The translations under genes and the position numbers were made by a program. This document shows positions 32,084-39,757 of a DNA stretch of 64,000 bases, piece after piece; the stretch's first letter is position 1; every line of letters starts with the position of its first letter. Origin of the DNA: an uncultured Clostridia bacterium (GTDB lineage: Bacteria; Bacillota; Clostridia; Oscillospirales; Ruminococcaceae); the NCBI GenBank assembly GCA_947168885.1, contig CAMVNQ010000001.1, positions 1-64,000 of the forward strand. Direction: 5' to 3'. Below the pieces are notes generated by a model. It searched no databases. It was not told the DNA's origin and saw only the letters and a program-made list of their open reading frames with translations.

Positions 32084-33748
32084 ATGGATAAAGTTAAAGA
32101 CGTGTTCGTGAAGATAACCACTACGGTAAAAACGAAGTGGTCGTCTCTCGATAAAAAGATAAAGATTGCGATAATATCCGTTCTTTCGGTCGTGATAGTA
32201 TCGCTTATAGTCCTTATCATCATAAATTCCGTAACGCGGTATGCCGTTCTTTACAGCAATGCGACCACGGATGAGGCGACAGAGATCGTCACGGTGCTCC
32301 AGGGCGAGCTCGGAGAACAGGAAGTACGCTACATAGGCGGCGATATAATGGTACCCGCCGACAGAGTAGATACCCTTCGTGCACAACTCGCAGTGAAGGG
32401 CTATCCGAAGAACGCGTTCAACTACAATATCTGGGACAACAGCATTGGTATGTTCTCCACGGAGACAGACAAGCGCGTAAAACAGATACAACAGCTTCAG
32501 GAGAACCTTCGCGCGACACTTGCCACATTCGACGGGGTAAGTTCGGCACTCGTAATACTCAATATTCCGGAAAACGACAACTATGTTATCTCCACCACCC
32601 GCGACGAACCGGGTGCGTCGGTAGTGCTTAATCTTAGCCACCCGCTCAGCGTAAGCACTATCGAGGGCATATATAACCTTGTAAGAACGGCTGTTCCGAG
32701 ATTAAAGCAGGAAAACATCACCGTTACCGACACCACCGGTCAGCTCCTTACAACAGATACCGTCGCGAACGCTCTCGACAGCGCTGACGAGGTGGAGCTC
32801 TATTACAGACGCCTTGAGTTCCAGAACGAGATCTCCGGCATACTCGACAGCAAGCTCGGCGAACTGCTCAAGAAAGTATTCCCCGATTACCGTATCGGAG
32901 TTGACGTAAGACTCAACTATGACGCGGAAGTAGCACAGATTAAGGAATATACCCCGTCGGTAGATGAAGAAGGCAACCGCGGCGGTATGGTACAGGACGA
33001 GACGACCGTTTCCGCAGGCGGCGGCACCGCTGACGAGGGCGGACTTGTCGGCACGACGGTAAACTCGGATATATCGCCCGATTATCCGACCCTTCGTATC
33101 GGCGAGGGCGACGAGTTCTACTACGAAACACAGCATGAGATACATTACCTTGTAAACGAGGCTATAAAGCAGGTCGAAAAGGACGGCTACAGCTATGACA
33201 ACATTTCCGCTTCTGTCATAGTTGACGGTGACCCCGAGAACTTCACGCAGGCGAACATCGACGACTGGGAGAAGCTTATTGCGGACTGCATAGGCACTAC
33301 CACCGATAAGGTGTCGTTCATTCCGACCAACTTCACGCTCGACAGAACGGGCGACGGCGCAGGCGACGGCGGCGTAGTCGTACAGGGCGGCAGAAATACC
33401 CTTGTATTCATCATCATCGCACTCGGTCTGCTGCTTATTATCCTTCTCGTTACCGCACTTGTTGCGGCTGGTTCGAGCAAGAAGCGCATCAAGGCGAAGC
33501 GCGCGGCTGCGCTTGCGGCTTCGTCCGGTGCAAACCCCGCAGCTGCTAACATAACCTACGACGAGGAAGAGATGAGAAGACGCGCGGAGAGCGAATCGGA
33601 TTACGATTTCGAGATCCAGAGCCTTTCCGGCGACGAAAACGAAGCGTCGAGAGACGCGCTCCTCAAGAAGGAGATCCGCGACTTCTCGACCTCCAACCCC
33701 GAGATCGTGGCGCAGCTCATACGTACATGGATGAAGGGCGACGAATGA
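32084..33748 (+). CDS. fliF: Flagellar MS-ring protein FliF
   Basis: This 554-residue protein forms the membrane ring that anchors the flagellum. Membrane spans are at about residues 23-46 and 443-466. The periplasmic-side YscJ-like ring-building motifs lie between (for example VPADRVDTLRAQLAVKGYP and PGASVVLNLSHPLS). The cytoplasmic tail ends in a FliG-binding peptide (KKEIRDFSTSNPEIVAQL). That tail is duplicated as a free small protein immediately downstream (33788-33970). Length is standard. Confidence 0.96.
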   Translation: MDKVKDVFVKITTTVKTKWSSLDKKIKIAIISVLSVVIVSLIVLIIINSVTRYAVLYSNATTDEATEIVTVLQGELGEQEVRYIGGDIMVPADRVDTLRAQLAVKGYPKNAFNYNIWDNSIGMFSTETDKRVKQIQQLQENLRATLATFDGVSSALVILNIPENDNYVISTTRDEPGASVVLNLSHPLSVSTIEGIYNLVRTAVPRLKQENITVTDTTGQLLTTDTVANALDSADEVELYYRRLEFQNEISGILDSKLGELLKKVFPDYRIGVDVRLNYDAEVAQIKEYTPSVDEEGNRGGMVQDETTVSAGGGTADEGGLVGTTVNSDISPDYPTLRIGEGDEFYYETQHEIHYLVNEAIKQVEKDGYSYDNISASVIVDGDPENFTQANIDDWEKLIADCIGTTTDKVSFIPTNFTLDRTGDGAGDGGVVVQGGRNTLVFIIIALGLLLIILLVTALVAAGSSKKRIKAKRAAALAASSGANPAAANITYDEEEMRRRAESESDYDFEIQSLSGDENEASRDALLKKEIRDFSTSNPEIVAQLIRTWMKGDE

Positions 33749-33787
33749 TGCCCAGTCCGCGGCGATATATGACAGAGTGAGGCATAT

Positions 33788-33970
33788 ATGGACAGAAGAC
33801 CGCAGTATGGCAAGGACGAAGGCTTTGATATAAAAAGCCTTTCGGACGCCAGAAATGATAACACAAAAGACAGTGCTCTCAAAAAAGAGATAAGCGATTA
33901 CTCTAATATGAAGCCCGAAGTCGTTGCACAGCTCATACGTTCGTGGATGAACGGCGACGACAACAAGTGA
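33788..33970 (+). CDS. Free-standing copy of the FliF C-terminal (FliG-binding) tail
   Basis: This 60-residue protein lies between fliF and fliG. Its last 51 residues align without gaps to the last 49 of FliF, with 27 identities; the strongest block is LKKEI-D-S---PE-VAQLIR-WM-GD. In FliF this segment binds the N-terminal domain of FliG. With no membrane span or ring domain, the protein could occupy FliG away from, or in competition with, the MS-ring. The ribosome site is modest (GAGTGAGG). It arose by partial duplication of fliF; conservation of the key residues argues for selection. Confidence 0.85.
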   Translation: MDRRPQYGKDEGFDIKSLSDARNDNTKDSALKKEISDYSNMKPEVVAQLIRSWMNGDDNK

Positions 33971-34041
33971 TGTCGGGCGCGGCAGCGATCCCGCCGCGGA
34001 AAAGTGTATAAAGCGGATCTGATCGAAAGGGGATATTTGCT

Positions 34042-35073
34042 ATGGCTGAGCAGCAGCAGGCACCGCAGAGCGCCAATGATATAAATATGATGCAGAAGGC
34101 GGCTATGGTCATATCCGCTATTGGCTCGGAAAATGCATCGCGTGTGTTCAAGTTCTTCTCGGACGAGGAGATCGAAAAGCTCACGCTTGAAGTCGCGAAA
34201 ATGGACTACTGGCCCGTTGAAGTCGTGACCGATGTTCTCAACGACTTCTATGAGGTCTGCCTTACACAGAAGGTCATTTCAGAAGGCGGTGTGGAATACG
34301 CGCGTGAGATACTCGAAAAGGCATTCGGTCCGCAGGCGGCATCGTCGCTTTTCGACAAGATAACAAAACAGTTAAAATCCAAATCCTTTGCGTTTGTACG
34401 CAAGGCAGACTATAAAAACCTTCTCGCTATCGTACAGAACGAGCACCCGCAGACTATCGCGCTCATTCTTTCCTATGCGCGAAGCGATCAGGCTTCGGCG
34501 ATACTTGCCGAGCTGCCGAAAGAGATGCGTATAGAGGTCGTTGAGCGTATTGCGAAAATGGAGTCCGCATCTCCGGACGTAGTAAAGAGCCTTGAATCCA
34601 CCCTTGAAAAGAAGTTCGCGAATATCGTCACCACCGAGAATATGGAAGTCGGCGGTATCAACTACATAGCCGATGTACTCAACAAAGTCGATCGTTCGAC
34701 CGAAAAGTACATCTTCGACGAGCTCAATCTCCGCGACCCGAAGCTCGCGGACGACATCCGTTCCCGAATGTTCGTATTCGAGGACATCGTCAACCTCGAC
34801 TCCATGTCCATTCAGGCATTCATCACCGAAGTCGATCCGAAGGACCTTGCGGTCGCTATCAAGGGTTCGACCCCAGAAGTCGCGGAAGTCATCTATGCGA
34901 ATATGTCTTCGAGAAACAAAGAATCCACCCAGACCGATGTCGAGTACCTGCATAATGTCCGTATGCGTGATGTCGAAGAGGCACAGCAGCGTATCGTCGC
35001 TATCATACGCCGCCTCGAAGACGAGGGCAAGCTCACGATCTCCAAGGGCGGAGAGGACGAGATCATCGCGTAA
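34042..35073 (+). CDS. fliG: Flagellar motor switch protein FliG
   Basis: This 343-residue rotor protein links FliF to the C-ring and carries the charged torque helix. The N-terminal domain (about 1-110) should bind FliF. The middle domain has EHPQTIALILSY, the classic FliG motif, and the C-terminal motor domain includes LRDPKLADDIRSRMFVFEDI with the charged residues. AAAGGGG precedes the ATG. It is directly downstream of the mini-FliF tail gene. Confidence 0.96.
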   Translation: MAEQQQAPQSANDINMMQKAAMVISAIGSENASRVFKFFSDEEIEKLTLEVAKMDYWPVEVVTDVLNDFYEVCLTQKVISEGGVEYAREILEKAFGPQAASSLFDKITKQLKSKSFAFVRKADYKNLLAIVQNEHPQTIALILSYARSDQASAILAELPKEMRIEVVERIAKMESASPDVVKSLESTLEKKFANIVTTENMEVGGINYIADVLNKVDRSTEKYIFDELNLRDPKLADDIRSRMFVFEDIVNLDSMSIQAFITEVDPKDLAVAIKGSTPEVAEVIYANMSSRNKESTQTDVEYLHNVRMRDVEEAQQRIVAIIRRLEDEGKLTISKGGEDEIIA

Positions 35074-35160
35074 TATTACAGTTTACAGCTTCCCCACTTT
35101 CTGTGCGGGAAGCTGTAAGATACAAGTCACAACTTTCAGGCAAGGGAGGGATAATGTCGA

Positions 35161-36366
35161 ATGGCAGGCAGTGTCATCAAGGGCGGTATCGGCACAGGTT
35201 ATGTATATGTCAACAGCTTTGATACCGATGAACCTGTAATGAAGACCATTTACGGCAAAAGTCCCAATGCCGATAAACTTCAGGAAATATTCTACCGCAA
35301 CGACCGTAACTCGAAAGCGTCTGCGGCAGTTGAAAAGCTTCTCGCGGACAAAAACTCGTCCGGAGGAAGTGCGGAAGGCGGCGAGCCGGAGGAAGGCGAA
35401 TCCGTTTCCGCAGAAGAAGCCCGCATAGAGCGTGAAAAGCTTATTGCGGAATATGAGTCGATAAGAAACAAGTATGAGCGCGAGTCCGAGGAATTCGTTC
35501 TTCGCGCAAGATCGAAAGCTACCGAGATATACGAAAAAACCAAGGAGCTGGCGCAGCAGACCATTCTCGACGCGAGAAGCGAAGCCGAGCAGATACTGAA
35601 CAGCGCCAAGTCCGAAGCCGAGAAGCTGAAAGAGAGCGAAAAGCGTGCCGGACGCGAAGAGGGCGAAAAGCAGGGTTTTGACGAGGGCTATGTCAAGGCG
35701 CTGAAAAAATGCAAGGAAACGCTTGTTGAGCTGAAATCTCTTGCCGAACAGGTCACAGCCGATAAAAACGAACTTATGATGCAGTACGAGCGCCAGCTTT
35801 TCGATACGATCTTCGATATCTGCCAGCGTGTGACCATGGGAGCTCTTGCGCAGAAGGAAAAAGGCATCATCACCCGCATGATACACGAGGCGGGACGAAA
35901 GTACAAGACCAGCAAGAACGTCAAGATAATCCTTTCAAAGCTTGATGTCAGCGAAGAAGCCGAGATCGACGAGCAGCTCCTGAAGGACGTTTTCCGGAAC
36001 TGTGACAACGTTGAGATCGAAATACAGGAAGATGCACCGTCGGGTACTCTTATGATAGACGACGGATCCGAGATAACCGACGCGAGCGTCATGACGCAGT
36101 TGAAAATGGTAGAACAGCTCGGAAAGGGCAAATACCGCGACAAGAACCTGACCGATCTGCTTCAGGAGTCGCAGAACAAGCCCAAGCGCGGCGGCAGACG
36201 CAAAGCGGCGTCAAAGGACGGCAGCGAGGAGCCGTCAGCAAACGCGCTGTCGGATGATGACGACGATACCGTTATACCGGATGTTGTATATGAGACGAAA
36301 AATCCTGCGAGTCTTGATACCGACGAGTCAGAGGACGACATAGAAAAGCAGATGGAAAGAGTATAG
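35161..36366 (+). CDS. fliH: Flagellar assembly protein FliH, extended
   Basis: This 401-residue protein regulates the FliI ATPase and docks it to the export apparatus. A Glu/Lys-rich coiled coil covers about residues 75-185, followed by the FliH/V-ATPase E-like domain (about 190-325). It is much longer than typical FliH (about 230-270) because of an N-terminal extension and a C-terminal tail with a basic patch (KPKRGGRRKAASK) and acidic runs (DDDDD). The stop TAG at 36364-36366 shares its last base with the inserted MITE. The Shine-Dalgarno GGGAGGG is 11-12 bases from the ATG; a closer out-of-frame ATG (35154) is not used. Confidence 0.88.
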   Translation: MAGSVIKGGIGTGYVYVNSFDTDEPVMKTIYGKSPNADKLQEIFYRNDRNSKASAAVEKLLADKNSSGGSAEGGEPEEGESVSAEEARIEREKLIAEYESIRNKYERESEEFVLRARSKATEIYEKTKELAQQTILDARSEAEQILNSAKSEAEKLKESEKRAGREEGEKQGFDEGYVKALKKCKETLVELKSLAEQVTADKNELMMQYERQLFDTIFDICQRVTMGALAQKEKGIITRMIHEAGRKYKTSKNVKIILSKLDVSEEAEIDEQLLKDVFRNCDNVEIEIQEDAPSGTLMIDDGSEITDASVMTQLKMVEQLGKGKYRDKNLTDLLQESQNKPKRGGRRKAASKDGSEEPSANALSDDDDDTVIPDVVYETKNPASLDTDESEDDIEKQMERV

Positions 36367-36522
36367 GGAACCTCTAAAAACTTATTTGAGAGAAAAAGAG
36401 CTACTTGCACCGATAGCTGCGTCAAGCCTCCTCAACGTGCGCCAGCACGCTTTCGGAGTCTCTCCATGCTCTCGGCACAATTATCTCATTTTCTCTTTTC
36501 AAAGCGGTTTTTAGAGGTGCCC
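36366..36522. mobile_element. MITE-like element on the fliH stop codon
   Basis: This 157-bp element has terminal inverted repeats (GGGAACCTCTAAAAAC at the left, GTTTTTAGAGGTGCCC at the right) and flanking TATA duplications at 36362-36365 and 36523-36526. It has no coding capacity. Its first base completes the fliH TAG stop. Its last 50 bases are identical to 1-50 of the window. Confidence 0.88.
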
Positions 36523-36528
36523 TATAAT

Positions 36529-36563
36529 AAAACATATCGCCGCAAACTGCGGCGATATGTTTT
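36529..36563. terminator. Perfect 16-bp hairpin inside the flagellar operon
   Basis: AAAACATATCGCCGCA (36529-36544) and TGCGGCGATATGTTTT (36548-36563) pair perfectly around a 3-base loop, with T-runs on both strands. By form it is a bidirectional terminator, placed between fliH and fliI. Confidence 0.7.
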
Positions 36564-36619
36564 AAATTAAGAATAAACGCGTTCGGATCGCGGTAAAGCC
36601 GTACCGCAATTCATAATTC

Positions 36620-36672
36620 TTAAGGCAATACCGCACAAATAGACGCACGCTCTTTGTGCGGTATTGCCTTAA
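36620..36672. repeat. 20-bp inverted repeat just upstream of fliI
   Basis: The arms at 36620-36639 and 36653-36672 are perfectly complementary (core GGCAATACCGCACAAA) around a 13-base loop. It ends about 20 bases before the fliI start and could be a further small repeat element or a leader structure. Confidence 0.65.
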
Positions 36673-36693
36673 TTCGGGAAAAGGGAGTGTATT

Positions 36694-37998
36694 ATGGACC
36701 TTCGGGGATTCCGTTCAGAGATCAGCGGGTTCGATATGTACCGGTATATGGGTAAGATCGAGAAGATAGTCGGAATGACTATCGAATCGTCCGGACCGGA
36801 ATGTAATATCGGAGACATCTGCCGCATATATTCCAAAGATATGCAGGACTTTATTTACGCAGAGGTCGTAGGATTCCAGTCCGAAAAGGTCCTGCTCATG
36901 CCATATACCGACATTGAGGGTATAGGCCCGGGAAGCATCGTGGACAATACCGGCGATAAGCTCATGGTAAAGACGGGCGACGCTATGATAGGGAGAATAA
37001 TCAACGCTATTGGTGAGCCTATCGACGGCAAGGGCGAGATTAACTATACCGGAAGCATCTCTATCTCCGGTGTTCCGGTAAATCCGCTCACAAGACCGAA
37101 GATCGCGGAGCCCATCGAGCTCGGAGTAAAGGCGATAGACGGCATCCTGACGCTTGGAAAGGGTCAGCGTATAGGTATCTTTGCAGGCTCCGGCGTCGGT
37201 AAATCGACTCTTATGGGTATGATCGCGCGAAAAGTAAAAGCCGACATCAACGTTATCGCGCTGGTCGGCGAGCGTGGCAGAGAAGTCCGTGAGTTCATCG
37301 AGAACGACCTCGGTGATGAGGGAATGGCGCGTTCGGTGGTAGTCGTAGCTACTTCCGACCAGCCGGCTATGATGAGATACAAATGTCCTATGACCGCGAC
37401 GGCTGTCGCCGAATATTTTATGTCACAGGGAAAAGACGTGCTGCTTATGATGGATAACCTGACGCGTTTCGCAATGGCGAACCGAGAGGTCGGGCTTTCT
37501 ATCGGCGAACCGCCTATTGCCCGCGGCTACACCCCGTCGATATATGCACAGATGCCGAAGCTGCTTGAACGTGCGGGCTGCTTTGAAAAGGGCAGTATAA
37601 CCGGCATTTACGCCGTTCTTGTCGAGGGTGATGATACGAACGAACCTATCGCCGATACCGTCCGCGGTATCATCGACGGTCATATCGTTCTTTCAAGAAA
37701 GATAGCCGCCCAGAACCATTATCCCGCTATCGACATTTCCGTCAGTGTTTCACGACTTATGTCTATAATCTGTGACGAGGATCATAAAGCCGCTGCAAGT
37801 AAGCTTCGTAATCTTCAGGCTCTTTATAACTCGAATATCGACCTTATCTCCATAGGTGCGTATAAGGCAGGCACCAACCCGCGCCTTGACGAAGCGATAA
37901 GCAAGATCGACAAGATAAACGGCTTCCTCTGTCAGCGCACAGACGAAAGCTTCTCACTTGAAGAAACTATACGTCTCCTGAAAGAAGCCGTCAATTAA
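36694..37998 (+). CDS. fliI: Flagellum-specific ATPase FliI
   Basis: This 434-residue F1-beta-like ATPase energises flagellar type III export. Walker A is GIFAGSGVGKST (about residues 163-174), Walker B is in VLLMMDNLTRFA (about 249-260), and the family block SIGEPPIARGYTPSIYAQMPKLLERAG follows. AAAAGGGAG precedes the ATG. It is separated from fliH by a 330-base block of mobile and hairpin sequence, so it may be transcribed by read-through or from an unrecognised promoter. Confidence 0.96.
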   Translation: MDLRGFRSEISGFDMYRYMGKIEKIVGMTIESSGPECNIGDICRIYSKDMQDFIYAEVVGFQSEKVLLMPYTDIEGIGPGSIVDNTGDKLMVKTGDAMIGRIINAIGEPIDGKGEINYTGSISISGVPVNPLTRPKIAEPIELGVKAIDGILTLGKGQRIGIFAGSGVGKSTLMGMIARKVKADINVIALVGERGREVREFIENDLGDEGMARSVVVVATSDQPAMMRYKCPMTATAVAEYFMSQGKDVLLMMDNLTRFAMANREVGLSIGEPPIARGYTPSIYAQMPKLLERAGCFEKGSITGIYAVLVEGDDTNEPIADTVRGIIDGHIVLSRKIAAQNHYPAIDISVSVSRLMSIICDEDHKAAASKLRNLQALYNSNIDLISIGAYKAGTNPRLDEAISKIDKINGFLCQRTDESFSLEETIRLLKEAVN

Positions 37999-38284
37999 GC
38001 CGCCTTGGCGCACCTGATGCACAATCCCGGTACTGCTTCGCAATTTATCCGAATCCTTGCGACAGCCAAACACTCGATCTCCGACTATCGAGCCTGTACA
38101 ACGGCAGCAAAGCCGCAGTGCCTGTATATCGCAGAGTTGTGCGGAGAGTGCAGCCGCCGCAGCAGAGATTATAAGTCTGTACAAACTCCGGGCGGCTACT
38201 GCTCGCGGGCGCTCGCCCGCCGCCCGCCGCGCAGGCGAAAAAATCTAAGCGCGGAGCGCTCTTCTCTCAGAAAGGAGGGTCTTT
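37999..38284. repeat. G/C-rich noncoding insert between fliI and fliJ
   Basis: No gene is seen in about 285 bases. G/C-rich hairpins cluster at 38190-38240 (GGGCG/CGCCC type). AGCGCGGAGCGCT (38248-38260) is found again at 56291-56303, in each case shortly before a strong ribosome site. The two inserts look like members of one repeat family. Confidence 0.55.
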
Positions 38285-38740
38285 ATGAAGAAGTTTGTAT
38301 TTACGCTTCAGCGACTGAAAGAATACAGAGAAACGGCTCTCGACACAGAGAAGGGTACGTTGGCGGAGCTGCGCGCGGAGCTTCAGGAAATGGAAGCCGA
38401 GCTTGAGAAGATACTTGAGGACATAGTGCGGCTCAACCGCGAGCTTATGGAGCTGTACCGGAACGGCACTACCGCGAACGATATTGCCGTGCATAAGCGC
38501 TACATCAACAACAAGCAGCAGGAGCTTCACATGAAGCGCCACCAGATACTCATGCAGAACCGTAAGATCGAGCAGCAGCTTGAAGTAGTCATAGAAGCGA
38601 CCAAGGAGGTCTCGAAGCTCGAAAAGCTTGAGGAGCACCAGCTTGACGACTACAAGGCAGCCGAGCAGAAAGAAACCGAGATGTTCATAGAGGAGTTCGT
38701 TTCTAATGCCGACTGGCGGAAATCACATTCGGGTCAATGA
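38285..38740 (+). CDS. fliJ: Flagellar export chaperone FliJ
   Basis: This 151-residue, almost entirely alpha-helical coiled-coil protein resembles the gamma subunit stalk of F1 and works with FliI/FliH and FlhA in export. It starts with the typical MKKFVFTLQRLKEYRETAL and keeps long Glu/Lys/Gln-rich heptads. AAAGGAGG lies 6 bases upstream. It ends in a terminator, so it closes this flagellar block; later genes of the usual operon (fliK, flgD) are not here. Confidence 0.92.
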   Translation: MKKFVFTLQRLKEYRETALDTEKGTLAELRAELQEMEAELEKILEDIVRLNRELMELYRNGTTANDIAVHKRYINNKQQELHMKRHQILMQNRKIEQQLEVVIEATKEVSKLEKLEEHQLDDYKAAEQKETEMFIEEFVSNADWRKSHSGQ

Positions 38741-38769
38741 CCTCTCTTGCCGGAGCAGGAGAGGTTTTT
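38739..38769 (+). terminator. Terminator of the flagellar operon
   Basis: ACCTCTC (about 38740-38746) pairs with GAGAGGT (38759-38765), followed by TTTTT. Confidence 0.8.
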
Positions 38770-38780
38770 CGCTTATATAG

Positions 38781-38810
38781 CAGCACCCCCGTCTTTTGAC
38801 GGGGGTGCTG
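38781..38810. repeat. 13-bp perfect hairpin
   Basis: CAGCACCCCCGTC (38781-38793) and GACGGGGGTGCTG (38798-38810) pair around a T4 loop. No T-run follows on either strand, so it is not a clear terminator. Confidence 0.55.
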
Positions 38811-38823
38811 CGTCTGGAAGAAA

Positions 38824-38864
38824 ATTTTTGCAAAAATCTCCCCTGCCGGAATGGAAGGGGAGAT
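38824..38864 (-). terminator. Terminator of the phosphoribosyltransferase-like gene
   Basis: On the minus strand ATCTCCCCT (38856-38864) pairs with AGGGGAGAT (38836-38844), followed by TTTTTGC. Confidence 0.8.
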
Positions 38865-38877
38865 AGGTCGGGAAATA

Positions 38878-39516
38878 TCAGAGCTTTGAATAGCCGAACG
38901 CATTTACAAGTGCGTCGATCTTCTGTTTTGCTTTGCACATCGGGCAGTCGGCAGCGAGATAGGTGCTGTAATCCGGAATATCTTTAGGAGTAAATAGCGC
39001 CTCTACCTTGATACCGATAACATCGTCGATAGCGCTGAACAGAGCGCACGCACCTACAAGCTTACCGCTGTAGTAATCGAGGCAGCGCGCGAAACGCTCG
39101 ATCGACCAGCCTGTGGAAGCGGACGAAATGAGCAGGAGAACGGGCTTGTTCCAGATCTTCTTCTGCGCGTCGTCACGGAAGATTATCTGACCGTTGGAGT
39201 TTATCTCGGGCGTGAGGATGTCGATATCCTTGCCTGCGTTCATCGAAGCAACGCCGGAATCGGCAAGCTCCTGCGCAAGGAACGCGCCGAGAGTCTCAGT
39301 GCCTTCAAGACAGATTATCGTGTCGATCTGCACCGCCGCGTATCTTTCCGCGATCATCTTTGCGGTTTCACGGGACATTCTGAAGCTCGTTTTTATTGAG
39401 TTAAGGTCAACATAGTAGTTTATATGAGAGTGGTTGGTCGCAAAATGACCGGGAATAATACCCATGTGGACCTTTTTGTTGCCTTTTAAGTTGATGAGCT
39501 GTTTTCTGCTTTCCAT
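38878..39516 (-). CDS. Phosphoribosyltransferase-fold protein (orotate PRTase-like, altered PRPP loop)
   Basis: This 212-residue protein has the layout of type I phosphoribosyltransferases: a CLEGTETLGAFLA segment after the second strand, and a hydrophobic strand VLLLI followed by SSASTGWS. Type I enzymes have two acidic residues and a TG loop here (as in VDDVxTTG), so the PRPP-binding Asp pair is missing. A C-terminal CPMCKAKQKI matches a motif of PyrE-like proteins. It may be a binding or regulatory protein, not an enzyme. GGAGG precedes the ATG. No pyrimidine genes are nearby. Confidence 0.72.
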   Translation of the reverse strand: MESRKQLINLKGNKKVHMGIIPGHFATNHSHINYYVDLNSIKTSFRMSRETAKMIAERYAAVQIDTIICLEGTETLGAFLAQELADSGVASMNAGKDIDILTPEINSNGQIIFRDDAQKKIWNKPVLLLISSASTGWSIERFARCLDYYSGKLVGACALFSAIDDVIGIKVEALFTPKDIPDYSTYLAADCPMCKAKQKIDALVNAFGYSKL

Positions 39517-39726
39517 ATATTACCTCCGTTTTCTGTGGAACGTGTGGGTTAATGTGAAATGCGAAATACGATAATTCGTACTTTTACTTCACATTTTAGT
39601 ATAGCATATCAATAAAGATTTTTCAATATCGGGATAATAAAAATATCGTGGGGAAATTTGTAAACATTTTACAAAATAATCGCCGGAAGATGCGCTATTT
39701 TGTGGATTTAAGGAGAAAAAGGGGAC

Positions 39727-39751
39727 AAAAGGCGCGGAGGTCGTCCGCGCC
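39727..39751 (-). terminator. Terminator of the FN3 protein gene
   Basis: GGCGCGGA (39731-39738) pairs with TCCGCGCC (39744-39751); on the minus strand TTTTGTCCCC follows. Confidence 0.75.
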
Positions 39752-39757
39752 TTAATC

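Noticed and set aside
35154-35160. ATG at 35154 as the fliH start
   Set aside because: It is better spaced from the ribosome site but out of frame with FliH and opens no plausible protein.
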